Source of the DNA: Streptomyces sp. HUAS MG91
GTDB taxonomy: Bacteria > Actinomycetota > Actinomycetes > Streptomycetales > Streptomycetaceae
Direction of reading: 5' to 3'
Assembly (NCBI RefSeq): GCF_040529335.1
Contig: NZ_CP159534.1
Span: forward strand, 5,580,001 to 5,644,000
DNA length: 64,000 nt
Every line of letters begins with the position of its first letter. The stretch's first letter is position 1. Positions 43,048 to 52,275 of the stretch are shown piece after piece. The position numbers and the translations under genes are program-made. The notes below the pieces were generated by a model. That model did not search any database and was not told the origin of the DNA. It was given only the letters and a program-made list of their open reading frames with translations.

Positions 43048-43638
43048 TCAGCCCTCGGGAAGGATCCGCTCGACGAGGCGGGTCACCAGGTCGTCCGGCA
43101 CCTTCGCTCCCGGGATCGCGCCGTCCAGCAGCCCGGGCATCGTCAGGTGTTCCAGGATGAGTCCGCGCATGCCCAGGTAGAGGAGGGTGACCTCCTCCGG
43201 GCCGCCGGGCAGCTCCGACTGCGTGTGGAAGGCGATGGCCTCGTCCAGGTCGCCGCGGAGCGAGTTCATCAGGGACGCGCGCAGGTCCGGGCGGCGGCTC
43301 GCCTCCAGGCGCATCTCCATCATCGCGAGGAACCCGGTGCGGTCGCGCTCCACACGGTCCATCAGGTTGTGCATGAACGCGGTGACCAGGTCCCGGTCCC
43401 GGGGCCGGGCCAGCAGTTCCGCGACGGCGTCCGGGTCCGGCGCGAGCCGCTGGTGCAGCCACGCGTCGATCTGGTGGAGCAGGTCGTCGCGGTTGGTGAA
43501 GTAGTTCGACGCCGTGCCCGTCGGCACGCCCGCCGCCGTGTCCACCGCGCGGAAGGTCAGCCCGCGCGCCCCCTCGGCGGCCAGCACCTCGACAGCCGCG
43601 TCGACCAGGGCGGCCCTGCGCTCGGGATTCCTCACCAT
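43048..43638 (-). CDS. TetR-family transcriptional regulator
   Basis: 196 residues from ATG 43638, behind GGAGGAGGAG. HTH segment: AAEGARGLTFRAVDTAAGVPTGTASNYFTNRDDLL. The C-terminal domain is of the TetR_C type typical of drug or lipid sensors. It is divergent from the dihydrofolate-reductase-like gene, with an inverted repeat between them that is probably its operator. It likely represses itself and that gene. Confidence 0.88.
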   Translation of the reverse strand: MVRNPERRAALVDAAVEVLAAEGARGLTFRAVDTAAGVPTGTASNYFTNRDDLLHQIDAWLHQRLAPDPDAVAELLARPRDRDLVTAFMHNLMDRVERDRTGFLAMMEMRLEASRRPDLRASLMNSLRGDLDEAIAFHTQSELPGGPEEVTLLYLGMRGLILEHLTMPGLLDGAIPGAKVPDDLVTRLVERILPEG

Positions 43639-43704
43639 CTCCGACTCCTCCTCCAGAGGCTCCGTGGGCTCCACCGACCTCACGGACCCGGGAAAGCCTC
43701 TTGC

Positions 43705-43740
43705 AACCACTACACATGAAGCACTATAACTGAAGTGGTT
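43705..43740. promoter_or_regulatory. Putative TetR operator between divergent genes
   Basis: AACCACT (43705-43711) and AGTGGTT (43734-43740) form a 7-bp inverted repeat with a 22-base spacer. The spacer has a partial direct repeat of TGAAGYRST. The region lies between the TetR start and the RibD-like gene start, where both promoters should be. Confidence 0.6.
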
Positions 43741-43790
43741 CGGGGCGGCCGACGCCCCAACTCCCTTGTCCCCAGCGGAAAGAGACCAGC

Positions 43791-44378
43791 TTGCGCAAGC
43801 TCACGTACTTCGTGGCCGTGTCCATCGACGGCTTCATCGGAGACGACACCGGCGACGGCACCATGTTCATGCCGTTCGTCGACGAGGAGTTCCTCGCCTA
43901 CCTCACCAGCGAGTACCCGGACACCGTCTCGGCGCCCGGCCGGGAGGCCCTCGGCCTCGACGGGGTCGCGAACAAGAAGTTCGACACCGTGATCCAGGGC
44001 CGCAACAGCTATCAGGTGGGCCTCGACCTCGGCCTCACCAGCCCCTACGGACACCTGCGCGAGTACGTCCTCACGCGCACCCTCACCGAGTCCCCGCACC
44101 CGAACGTGCGGCTGATCCACGACGACGTCGTCGGCGCGGTCCGGGACCTCAAGGCCGAGGACGGCGACCTGGGCATCTGGCTGTGCGGCGGCGCGCAGCT
44201 CGCCGGGCTGCTCGCGGACGAGATCGACGAACTCGTGCTGAAGACCTACCCGGTGGTGTTCGGCGGCGGCATGCCGATGTTCGGCGGACGCGCGTACTCC
44301 CTCGACCGGTTCGACCTGACGGAGAACCGCACGTTCGGCAACGGCGTCGTGGTGCGCCGCTACAACAGGACACGGTGA
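43791..44378 (+). CDS. Dihydrofolate reductase-like (RibD C-terminal domain) protein
   Basis: 195 residues from TTG 43791. The RibD-C/YwjB-YyaP pattern is MRKLTYFVAVSIDGFIGDD, then VIQGRNSYQVGLDLG, and LGIWLCGGAQLAGLLADEIDELVLKTYPVVFGGG. These stand-alone domains bind NADPH and reduce small heterocycles; the substrate is unknown. It is likely under control of the divergent TetR. The gene ends 26 bp before the next start. Confidence 0.83.
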   Translation: MRKLTYFVAVSIDGFIGDDTGDGTMFMPFVDEEFLAYLTSEYPDTVSAPGREALGLDGVANKKFDTVIQGRNSYQVGLDLGLTSPYGHLREYVLTRTLTESPHPNVRLIHDDVVGAVRDLKAEDGDLGIWLCGGAQLAGLLADEIDELVLKTYPVVFGGGMPMFGGRAYSLDRFDLTENRTFGNGVVVRRYNRTR

Positions 44379-44404
44379 CCCCATCGGCCCCGTACGTTGG
44401 GGGC

Positions 44405-45301
44405 ATGATCGAGCTGCTGCACATCACCGAGCGACGCCTGTGGGAGAGCGCCCGGGCCACGGGGACGTACGAGATGTCGACCCGCGGCCGGACGCTCGCC
44501 GAGGTCGGCTTCATCCACTTCTCGTTCCCGCACCAGGTGCGCCAGGTCGCCGAACTGCTGTACGGGACCGATCCCGCCCCGGGCGAACTGGTGGTCCTCG
44601 TCGTCGACCCGGCGCGCCTGGACGGGGTTCCGGTGCGGGTCGAGGAGGGCGTGCCCGGCGGGGAGCGGTTCCCGCACCTCTACGGCCCGTTGCCGGTGGC
44701 CGCGGTGACCGAGGTGCGCGACTGGCCGCGCCCCGACGACCGTGGCCAGAAGGAGCGCATGCTCGCCGGCGACCTCTACCTCGCCGACGACCCCGAGCTG
44801 GAGGCGGACGCGCTGCGCGCCGCCGAACTGGGCGAGCGGTACAACGCGAGCAGCGTCACCGACCTGCCCGCGCGCCGGGCCCTGCTGCGCGAACTGCTCG
44901 GCGAGGTGGGCGAGGACGTCGTGGTACGGCCGCCGCTCGCCGTCGACTACGGGCGGTACATCAGCATCGGCGCGCGGACCTTCGTCAACTACGGGGCCGT
45001 GTTCCTCGACGTGGCGCCCATCCGGATCGGTGAGGACGTCCAGATCGGCCCGAACGTCCAGCTGCTCACGCCCACGCACCCGGTCGCTGCGGAACCGCGC
45101 CGCGCCAAGTGGGAGGCGGCGAAGCCGATCACCATCGGTGACAACGTCTGGCTGGGCGGCGGCGTCATCGTCTGCCCCGGCGTCACCATCGGCGCGAACA
45201 CGGTCGTCGGCGCGGGCTCCGTCGTCACCCGCGATCTGCCCGCGGACGTGGTGGCCGTGGGCAATCCGGCGCGGGTCGTACGGAGCCTGCCGGAGAGCTA
45301 G
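44405..45301 (+). CDS. DUF952 - maltose O-acetyltransferase-like fusion protein
   Basis: 298 residues from ATG 44405. Residues 1-110 are a DUF952 domain (LLHITERRLWESARATGTYEMSTR, FIHFSFPHQVRQVAELLY). From about 115 there is a left-handed beta-helix acetyltransferase of the Maa/NodL type (ERMLAGDLYLADDPEL, then hexapeptide repeats such as ITIGDNVWLGGGVIVCPGVTIGANTVVGAGSVV). The catalytic His is in LLTPTHPV. These domains are usually separate, so the fusion is unusual. Sugar acetylation is inferred; the DUF952 role is unknown. Confidence 0.85.
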   Translation: MIELLHITERRLWESARATGTYEMSTRGRTLAEVGFIHFSFPHQVRQVAELLYGTDPAPGELVVLVVDPARLDGVPVRVEEGVPGGERFPHLYGPLPVAAVTEVRDWPRPDDRGQKERMLAGDLYLADDPELEADALRAAELGERYNASSVTDLPARRALLRELLGEVGEDVVVRPPLAVDYGRYISIGARTFVNYGAVFLDVAPIRIGEDVQIGPNVQLLTPTHPVAAEPRRAKWEAAKPITIGDNVWLGGGVIVCPGVTIGANTVVGAGSVVTRDLPADVVAVGNPARVVRSLPES

Positions 45302-45308
45302 CCCAGGG

Positions 45309-46145
45309 CTAGCCCACGGACACCGCCGTCCGGACCGACGCCGTCATCGCCGCCACGAAGGCGTCCCGCGTCGCCTCGTCCACGAGGTCGAGCGAGAGAT
45401 ACGGGTTGAGGTCCTCCAGCTCCACGAGCAGCAGCTCGCCCTCGCGGGTACGGCAGGCGTCGACGCGCTGGATGCCGTACGGGAGCGTGTTCCAGTCGAT
45501 GAAGGAGCGGGCGAACTCCCGGTCGGCGGCGGTGATCTCGTACGGGCGCAGCTCCCAGCGGCGGGCCGGGTCGGGCGCGTGGAGGGCGTACTGGAGCGCG
45601 TCGTCGACGAAGTAGAACGAGACCTCGTAGAGGAAGTCGATGTGGGGCTGCACCAGCAGGCCCTCGTCGTAGGGGAGTCCGGTGAGCTCCGCCGGGCTCA
45701 CCCGACGCAGGCCGATCGAGTCCGCGCCCAGCTTCGGCTTCGCCACGTAGGCGGGCGCCTGCGGGAGCTTGCCCAGGTCGGCGGGGCGGTCGACGGTCGG
45801 GATGACCGGCCGGCCCTGCGCGGTCAGGTCCAGCAGGTACTGCTTGCCCGCCATGTCGCCCCGCCCGTTCAGAGGGTTGTAGACGAGGGTGCCCTGCGCG
45901 AGGGCCCGGGCGCGGAACGCCTCGTACGCCTCCTGGTAGCCGAGCACCGGACCGCTGTTGCGCACCACGACCGCGTCGAAGTCGTCCGTCAGAGCGGCCG
46001 CGTCCAGCGGATGGCACAGCGCCAGGTCGAAGGTGGAGCGCAGCCGGGAGGTGAGGAAGATGTCCTCGTCGCAGTAGCGGCGGCCACGGGCCTCGTACGC
46101 GAGATCGGTGACGTAGAGGACGCGGGGGCGGGGGCTGCGCGGCAT
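45309..46145 (-). CDS. ATP-grasp (RimK/glutathione-synthase-like) protein
   Basis: 278 residues from ATG 46145. The middle of the protein has ATP-grasp features: VYNPLNGRGDMAGKQYLLDL, the nucleotide lysine region APAYVAKPKLGADSIGLRRV, and the metal-binding carboxylates in VDACRTREGELLLVELEDLNPY. These enzymes ligate a carboxylate to an amine using ATP. The peptide or cofactor target is unknown, and no biosynthetic partners are adjacent. It is a single-gene unit by orientation. Confidence 0.75.
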   Translation of the reverse strand: MPRSPRPRVLYVTDLAYEARGRRYCDEDIFLTSRLRSTFDLALCHPLDAAALTDDFDAVVVRNSGPVLGYQEAYEAFRARALAQGTLVYNPLNGRGDMAGKQYLLDLTAQGRPVIPTVDRPADLGKLPQAPAYVAKPKLGADSIGLRRVSPAELTGLPYDEGLLVQPHIDFLYEVSFYFVDDALQYALHAPDPARRWELRPYEITAADREFARSFIDWNTLPYGIQRVDACRTREGELLLVELEDLNPYLSLDLVDEATRDAFVAAMTASVRTAVSVG

Positions 46146-46227
46146 GGGCGGGGCTCCTGGGACGGGTGGGTGTGCGGTGTGGCCACCCATGGTCGCTCAG
46201 GGCTCCGGAGCCGGATCCGGCGGACCG

Positions 46228-46325
46228 GAAAAAGAAGACCGCACCTGGTCCATCAGGGGCGCCGTGCTCGGCGAACCGTGGACCAGGTGCGGACCGGAAG
46301 ACCATGCGAGAAGGAAAACGCAGGT
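46228..46325 (-). ncRNA. sodN 3'-UTR-derived small RNA, s-SodF-like
   Basis: Downstream of the sodN stop on the minus strand is a conserved-looking 3'-UTR. It contains CGTTTTCCTTCTCGC, whose complement GCGAGAAGGAAAACG is a ribosome-binding-site-like sequence. It ends in a 14-bp stem (46239-46252 with 46279-46292) followed by TCTTCTTTTTCC. In S. coelicolor the sodN 3'-UTR is processed to an RNA of about 90 nt (s-SodF) that base-pairs with the sodF 5' end and silences it when nickel is present. The ends given here are approximate. Confidence 0.6.
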
Positions 46326-46344
46326 CAAACGGCATGATCAGGGA

Positions 46345-46740
46345 TCAAGCCTTCTTGGTCTCCCAGAAGATCTTGTCGATCTGGGCGATGTAGTCGAGCG
46401 CCTTCTGGCCCGTGGCCGGGTCGGTCGAGCCCTTGGCGGCCGAGAGGGCCTTCAGGGTGTCGTTGACCAGCTGGTGCAGCTCCGGGTACTTCTCGAAGTG
46501 CGGGGGCTTGAAGTAGTCGCTCCACAGAACGGAGACGTGGTGCTTGGCGAGCTCCGCTCGCTGCTCCTTGATGACCGTGGCGCGCGCCTGGAAGTGCGCG
46601 TCGTCGTTGGCCGCCATCTTCTCCTGGACGGCCTTGACCGACTCGGCCTCGATGCGGGCCTGGGCCGGGTCGTACACGCCGCAGGGGAGGTCGCAGTGGG
46701 CGCTGGCCTTCACCTTGGGGGCGAACAGGCGGGAAAGCAT
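46345..46740 (-). CDS. sodN: Nickel superoxide dismutase
   Basis: A 131-residue precursor. The 14-residue leader MLSRLFAPKVKASA is removed to expose the nickel hook HCDLPCGVYDPAQ, in which mature residues His1, Cys2 and Cys6 bind nickel. The remainder is the four-helix bundle, ending with a Lys-rich C-terminus. It detoxifies superoxide in the cytoplasm. The start ATG 46740 has AAGGA upstream. The maturation peptidase gene sodX is divergent. Confidence 0.97.
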   Translation of the reverse strand: MLSRLFAPKVKASAHCDLPCGVYDPAQARIEAESVKAVQEKMAANDDAHFQARATVIKEQRAELAKHHVSVLWSDYFKPPHFEKYPELHQLVNDTLKALSAAKGSTDPATGQKALDYIAQIDKIFWETKKA

Positions 46741-46894
46741 GTAGCTGTCCTTCCTCGTGATCGTCTTCTCAGGTGGGACATTACTCCGTGCAGGACGGGT
46801 TTTCTCGGGTGCCCCCGGGGGCTTAGGACAAAAGTCCAGGGTGAGACTGGGACTGGTGGAGGATGGGACCGCAAGGGACCGGGGAGGTTGTCTG

Positions 46895-47353
46895 ATGCCC
46901 GAGACGGCGGCGGAGGAAGCGCGGGAGGGCAGGGTGCCGTTCCAGCTCATCGAGGTGGAGGGGCCCTCCATGGTGCCCACCCTGTATCCGGGGGACTGGC
47001 TGCTCGTGCAGCACGGTGCGCGGGTGCGGCCGGGCGACGTGATCATCCTGCGCCATCCGTTCCAGCAGGATCTGCTGGTCGTGAAGCGGATCGCCGAGCG
47101 GCGCGAGGGCGGCTGGTGGGTGCTCGGCGACAACGCCGGCGCGGGCGGCGACAGCACCGTCTACGGCGTGGTCCCCGACGAGCTGGTGCTCGCCAGGGTG
47201 CGCGGGCGGCTGCGGCGCCGCAGGCCGTGGGCGGAGGGAGAGGGTCAGCGCTCGGTCGTGGCGGTGCTGTCCTGGGCGTTCTCCGCCGTGCGTCCCGTGC
47301 GCTCGGTGCGCCCGGCGCGCTCCTCGGCCTCCAGGCGCTTGCGGGCGCGGTAG
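46895..47353 (+). CDS. sodX: SodX, nickel-SOD maturation protease (S26 family)
   Basis: A 152-residue S26 peptidase. The catalytic serine is in EGPSMVPTL (Ser25), the lysine in LLVVKRIAER, and the GDN box is LGDNAGAGGDS. It removes the SodN leader to create the nickel hook. ATG 46895 with GGGGAGG at 46881-46887 is chosen over an upstream ATG, because MPETAAEE fits the usual start. The C-terminal 36 residues (SVVAVLSWAFSAVRPVR...) overlap the convergent CGNR-type gene by 109 bp, so part of this tail may be read-through. Confidence 0.9.
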   Translation: MPETAAEEAREGRVPFQLIEVEGPSMVPTLYPGDWLLVQHGARVRPGDVIILRHPFQQDLLVVKRIAERREGGWWVLGDNAGAGGDSTVYGVVPDELVLARVRGRLRRRRPWAEGEGQRSVVAVLSWAFSAVRPVRSVRPARSSASRRLRAR

Positions 47354-47886
47354 GCGGCGACGTTGGCGCGGGTCGCGCAGCGGTCCGAGCAGTAGCGGCG
47401 CGAGCGGTTGGTGGACGTGTCCAGATAGGCGTTGCGGCACGGGGCCGCCTCGCACAGGCCGAGCCGGTCCACGCCGTACTCCGTGAGGTGGAAGGCGAGG
47501 CCCATCGCGGCGATCGCCGCGTATCCCGCGGTCGCGTTCGACGGGTGATCCGCGAGGTGCATGTGCCACAGCGGGCGGCCGTCGTCGTCGCGGTGGTTGT
47601 GCCCGGAGACCTGCGGGCTCACCGGGAACTCCAGGAGCAGCGAGTTCAGCAGGTTCACGGCGAGTTCCTCGTCGCCGCCGTCGGCCGCCTCGAACACCGC
47701 GCGCAGCCGTCCCCGCACGCTCCTGAAGCGGGTCAGGTCGGCGTCCGTGGCCCGGCGCGCGGCGTCCTGGCTGGGGCCGAAGAGGTCGCGCACCGCGTCG
47801 ACCGTGGTCAGGGAGTCCTTGCCGCGGCCCGGCTCCTCGGTGTTGACGAGGCGCACTGCGTAGTCCGAGTAATAGGCCAGTTCCAC
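47245..47886 (-). CDS. CGNR-type zinc finger transcription factor-like protein (CATR variant)
   Basis: 213 residues. The N-terminal ABATE-like domain (stress-sensing, helical) is followed by a C-terminal zinc finger LCEAAPCRNAYLDTSTNRSRRYCSDRCATR. In typical family members the last motif is CGNR; here it reads CATR, so zinc binding should hold but DNA contacts may differ. The start is ATG 47886. The convergent overlap with sodX at its 3' end is 109 bp. The target is unknown. Confidence 0.8.
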   Translation of the reverse strand: MELAYYSDYAVRLVNTEEPGRGKDSLTTVDAVRDLFGPSQDAARRATDADLTRFRSVRGRLRAVFEAADGGDEELAVNLLNSLLLEFPVSPQVSGHNHRDDDGRPLWHMHLADHPSNATAGYAAIAAMGLAFHLTEYGVDRLGLCEAAPCRNAYLDTSTNRSRRYCSDRCATRANVAAYRARKRLEAEERAGRTERTGRTAENAQDSTATTER

Positions 47887-47997
47887 TTGTAGTCCTTACC
47901 GGGGCGGGCTATCGTCGTCCAGCGTGAGCGTAATGCTCACTACTGCTTTCAGGGTATTACGCACCGCGGGGCGCGGTGCCCGCACGGGAGGCCTTCC

Positions 47998-48756
47998 ATG
48001 ACGACCCCGACCACCATCGACTGGCGCTCCTGGCAGGAGAGCTGGGACCGGCAGCAGGAGTGGTACATGCCCGACCGCGAGGAGCGGTTCCGGGTCATGC
48101 TCGACATGGTCGAGGCGTGTGTGGGGACCGCGCCCCGGGTGCTGGACCTCGCGTGCGGTACGGGAAGTATCACGGACCGGCTGCTCACGCGGTTCCCGCG
48201 GGCGACGAGCGTGGGCGTCGATCTCGATCCGGCGCTGCTGGCCATCGCGCGCGGCACGTTCGAGGGGGACGAGCGGGTCTCCTTCGTCACCGCCGACCTC
48301 AAGGATCCCGACTGGACGCGGGCGTTGCCGCACGACTCGTACGACGCCGTGCTCACCGCCACCGCTCTGCACTGGCTGCACGCCGAGCCTCTCGCCGTCC
48401 TCTACGGTCAGCTCGCCCCGCTCGTGCGGGACGGGGGTGTGTTCATGAACGCGGACCACATGGTGGACGACTCGACTCCGCGGATCAATGGTGCCGAGCG
48501 CGCTCTTCGGCACGCTCGTATGGAGGAGGCCCGGGGCGGCGGGGCCGTGGACTGGGCCGACTGGTGGGCGCTGGCCGCCGCGGATCCGGTGCTTGCCGGG
48601 CCTACGGCGCGGCGGTTCGAGATCTACGGTGAGCACGCCGAGGGGGATACGCCGTCTGTGGGGTGGCATGTCTCGGCGCTTCGGGGGGCCGGGTTCGGGG
48701 AGGCTCGGGATGTTTGGCGGTCGCCGAGCGATGCGCTGGTGCTGGCGCTGAAGTGA
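47998..48756 (+). CDS. Class I SAM-dependent methyltransferase
   Basis: 252 residues with methyltransferase motif I APRVLDLACGTGSITDRLL near residue 45, SVGVDLDPALL (acidic loop), FVTADLKDPDW and YDAVLTATALHWL (motif IV). The small-molecule acceptor is unknown. The ATG at 47998 is well placed after GGAGG at 47988-47992. It is divergent from the CGNR-type gene with 111 bp between. It is followed by the third cluster of the CAGTTCCCC repeat family. Confidence 0.82.
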   Translation: MTTPTTIDWRSWQESWDRQQEWYMPDREERFRVMLDMVEACVGTAPRVLDLACGTGSITDRLLTRFPRATSVGVDLDPALLAIARGTFEGDERVSFVTADLKDPDWTRALPHDSYDAVLTATALHWLHAEPLAVLYGQLAPLVRDGGVFMNADHMVDDSTPRINGAERALRHARMEEARGGGAVDWADWWALAAADPVLAGPTARRFEIYGEHAEGDTPSVGWHVSALRGAGFGEARDVWRSPSDALVLALK

Positions 48757-48789
48757 CCTTGTCGGGTGCGGCTTTCGTCGGGGCTGGTC

Positions 48790-48956
48790 GCGCAGTTCCC
48801 CGCGCCCCTGGGCCGTACGTCGGCTGACGGCCGGTGGCCGCTTCTCGCGCAGTTCCCCGCGCCCCTGGGTAGTTCGTCACGCGCGGGCCGGTGGCCGCTT
48901 CTCGCGCGGTTCCCCGCGCCCCTGAGATGCGTACATCGTGCGGCATCTCATCGAGA
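48790..48956. repeat. Three copies of the CAGTTCCCCGCGCCCCTG repeat plus hairpin
   Basis: Copies start near 48790, 48848 and 48905. The last is followed by GAGATGC (48924-48930) that pairs with GCATCTC (48943-48949), and then by an inverted remnant of the repeat. It lies between the convergent methyltransferase and ABC-transporter genes and may terminate both. Confidence 0.75.
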
Positions 48957-48978
48957 GGGGCGCGGGGGCGGCGGTGGG

Positions 48979-49748
<770 letters not shown>

Positions 49749-49752
<4 letters not shown>

Positions 49753-50699
49753 GCGCCCACCGCCCCTGAACGGTTCGAGAAGGAGAGCATGTTGGCCTTC
49801 ACCTTCTGCCACGGAGTGTTCGGCAGCTGACGTGAGGTGCCGCGCGCGTAGTAGCGCTCGATGTAGTACTGGCCGACGCTGAGGATCGACGTCATGATCA
49901 GGTACCAGGCCGCAGCCAGGAAGTACATCTCCACCGGCGAACCGGACTGCTGGCCGATGTCCTGCGCGGCCCGGAAGAGCTCGTTGAACTGGACCGCCGC
50001 GACGAGCGAGGTGGTCTTCAGCATGTTGATGACTTCGTTGCCGGTCGGCGGCACGATCACCCGCATCGCCTGCGGGATCACGATGCGGCGCAGCGTCTTG
50101 GAGTGGCTCATGCCGAGCGCGTGCGACGCCTCGGTCTGGCCCTCGTCGACCGAGAGCAGACCGGCGCGGCAGATCTCCGCCATGTACGCCGCCTCGTTGA
50201 GCCCCAGACCCAGCAGGGCCGTGAGCAGCGGCGTCATGAAGGACGACCAGTAGTCCTTGTAGATCGGCCCGAGGTTGATGTACTCGAAGACCAGGCCCAG
50301 GTTGAACCAGATGAACAGCTGGACCAGGACCGGGGTGCCGCGGAAGAACCAGATGTAGAACCAGGCGATCGAGCTGGTCACCGGGTTCTTCGACAGGCGC
50401 ATGACGGCGAGCAGGATGCCGCCGACGATGCCGATCACCATCGCGAGGACCGTGAGCAGGAGCGTCTTGCCGACGCCCGTCACGATGCGGTCGTCGAAGA
50501 AGTAGTCGGGGACCGCACCCCAGTTGATCTTGCCCTGGCCGAAGGCGTAGATGATCGAGCCGAGCAGCGCGAGCGCGATGACGGCGGCGACGTAACGACC
50601 GTAGTGCCGCACCGGGATGGCCTTGACGGCCTCCGGGTGGGCCGCGGGCGGCGGTGTGTCCTCGGGGCCGCCGCCCGTCTTGTCTATGTCAACAGACAC
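49749..50699 (-). CDS. Amino-acid ABC transporter permease
   Basis: 316 residues. A Pro-rich cytoplasmic N-terminus is followed by the HisMQ-type permease fold (five spans) and the EAA motif in the segment [24 protein letters not shown] near residue 200. It forms the membrane channel of the polar amino acid importer, probably as a homodimer since only one permease gene is present. It lies 41 bp from the binding-protein gene. Confidence 0.92.
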
Positions 50700-50740
50700 G
50701 GATCTTGCCTTTCAACGACGCGTCAGGCGTTGGGGGTTGC

Positions 50741-51709
50741 CTACTTGCCGCCGTTGACGGTGGCTGCCTTCAAGGCGCCCGCCTCGACGCCCCACTTGGC
50801 GATGATCTTGTCGTACTCGCCGTTCTTGATGACGGCGTCGAGCGCGGCCTTGACGGCGTCGCGCAGCTGCGTCTGGGATTTGGCGACGGCGATGCCGTAC
50901 GGGGCCGCCTCGACCTGGTCGCCGACGATCTCGAAGTCCTTGCCGCCGCCCGAGGTCTTCACCGCGTACGCGGCGACCGGGAAGTCGGAGGAGCCGGCGT
51001 CGGCGCCGCCCGAGCGCAGCCGGGTCTGCGCCTGCTGGTCGTCGTCGAAGGCCTGGATGCCGAGCTTCTTGCCCGCCGGACACTTCTTGGCCTGCGCCTT
51101 GGCGAGGTCGTGGGAGACCGTGCCGCGCTGCACCACGATCTTCTTGCCGCACAGGTCCGCCCAGGTCTTGATCCCCTGGGTCTTGCCCTTCGGCGTGTAG
51201 ATGGAGACGCCCGCGTTGAAGTAGTCGACGAAGTCGACGCCCTCGCCGACCTTCTTGCCGGTGTCGGAGTCGATGCCGTCCTGGCGGTCCTTGGTGTCGG
51301 TCATGGCCGACATGGCGAGGTCGTAGCGGTTCGAGCGCAGGCCCGTGACCAGGGTGTCGAACGTGCCGTTCTGGAACTCGAACGTCACGCCGAGCTGCTT
51401 GCCCATCGCCGCGGCCAGGTCGGGGTCGATACCGATGGCCTTGCCCGACTTGTCCTTGAACTCGACCGGCGCGTACGCGATGTCCGAGCCGACCCGGATG
51501 ACGCCCTTGTCGCGGATCTCCTTGGGGAGCTTGTCCGCGAGCGGCGCGCTCTTGGCGGAGGTCTTGCCGGAGTCGTCCGACTTCGTCTGGTCGCCGCAGC
51601 CGGTGAGCAGCAGCGTGCCGGCGACCGCGATCGCGCCGGCCGCGGCTATCCGGGTCTTCACGGACTTCCCGGCCTTCGCGGTCGAGCGACGGGTGGTGCT
51701 TGCGGTCAT
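50741..51709 (-). CDS. Amino-acid ABC transporter substrate-binding lipoprotein
   Basis: 322 residues from ATG 51709 with GGAGGA upstream. The signal peptide ends in lipobox LLTGC. The SBP_bac_3 domain starts at LPKEIRDKGVIRVGSDIAYAPVEF and contains TGLRSNRYDLAMSAMTDT and CGKKIVVQRGTVSHDL, typical of glutamine/glutamate/arginine-type binding proteins. The longer frame up to 51841 is not needed. First gene of the three-gene importer operon. Confidence 0.93.
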   Translation of the reverse strand: MTASTTRRSTAKAGKSVKTRIAAAGAIAVAGTLLLTGCGDQTKSDDSGKTSAKSAPLADKLPKEIRDKGVIRVGSDIAYAPVEFKDKSGKAIGIDPDLAAAMGKQLGVTFEFQNGTFDTLVTGLRSNRYDLAMSAMTDTKDRQDGIDSDTGKKVGEGVDFVDYFNAGVSIYTPKGKTQGIKTWADLCGKKIVVQRGTVSHDLAKAQAKKCPAGKKLGIQAFDDDQQAQTRLRSGGADAGSSDFPVAAYAVKTSGGGKDFEIVGDQVEAAPYGIAVAKSQTQLRDAVKAALDAVIKNGEYDKIIAKWGVEAGALKAATVNGGK

Positions 51710-52154
51710 GGTGGGGTCCTCCGGCAGGGATGTGGGAGTGGCCGTCAGGGTCGCCGTGGCACACGCCTTCGGGTGTCGCGACCTGCGTGATGAGGCATCT
51801 TGCCATTCGGACGGGGTCGTGCAGGGGCGCGGTGATGTCAAAATCGGATAACGGGTGACTCAAGTCGGTCAACAGGTCGGCACATCACGGTGCATGGGGT
51901 CTGCATCATCTGCGGACGTATCGCCCACCGGCCGGAGGATCTCCGGCGAACCGCTCGCCGTCTCACTATTCGGTCGCTTCTTCGCGTCTCGCCGGGGTGC
52001 GGCTCCATGACGTGTCCAGAAATGTGGCTATGAGTCATGTCACCGCCGCGTGATCGATCACGAATGGGCTCGTCCGCGGCACGGTCCGTCAGGTAAGAAG
52101 GTTCTTTACACCCCTCATCCGGGGCTCAGGGCGCGCGTGCGGCGCGCCCGTCGT

Positions 52155-52201
52155 GTACGTACCCGCGCAGCCGGCCACAAACGGGCCCGGCTGGGACGTA
52201 C
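52155..52201 (+). promoter_or_regulatory. Stem-loop in the malic enzyme leader
   Basis: GTACGTACCC (52155-52164) and CAGCCGG (52168-52174) pair with CCGGCTG (52187-52193) and GGGACGTAC (52193-52201) to form one extended stem. It lies 75 bp before the malic enzyme start in a 566-bp gap. The gap holds no gene that I recognise and must carry the promoters of both divergent genes. Confidence 0.4.
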
Positions 52202-52275
52202 GCGGTGCCCGCCCGCTCCTCAACCAGGGGCGGACCCACCCTCAACGAAGCAATAAGACTTAAGGGGTCAGACAA

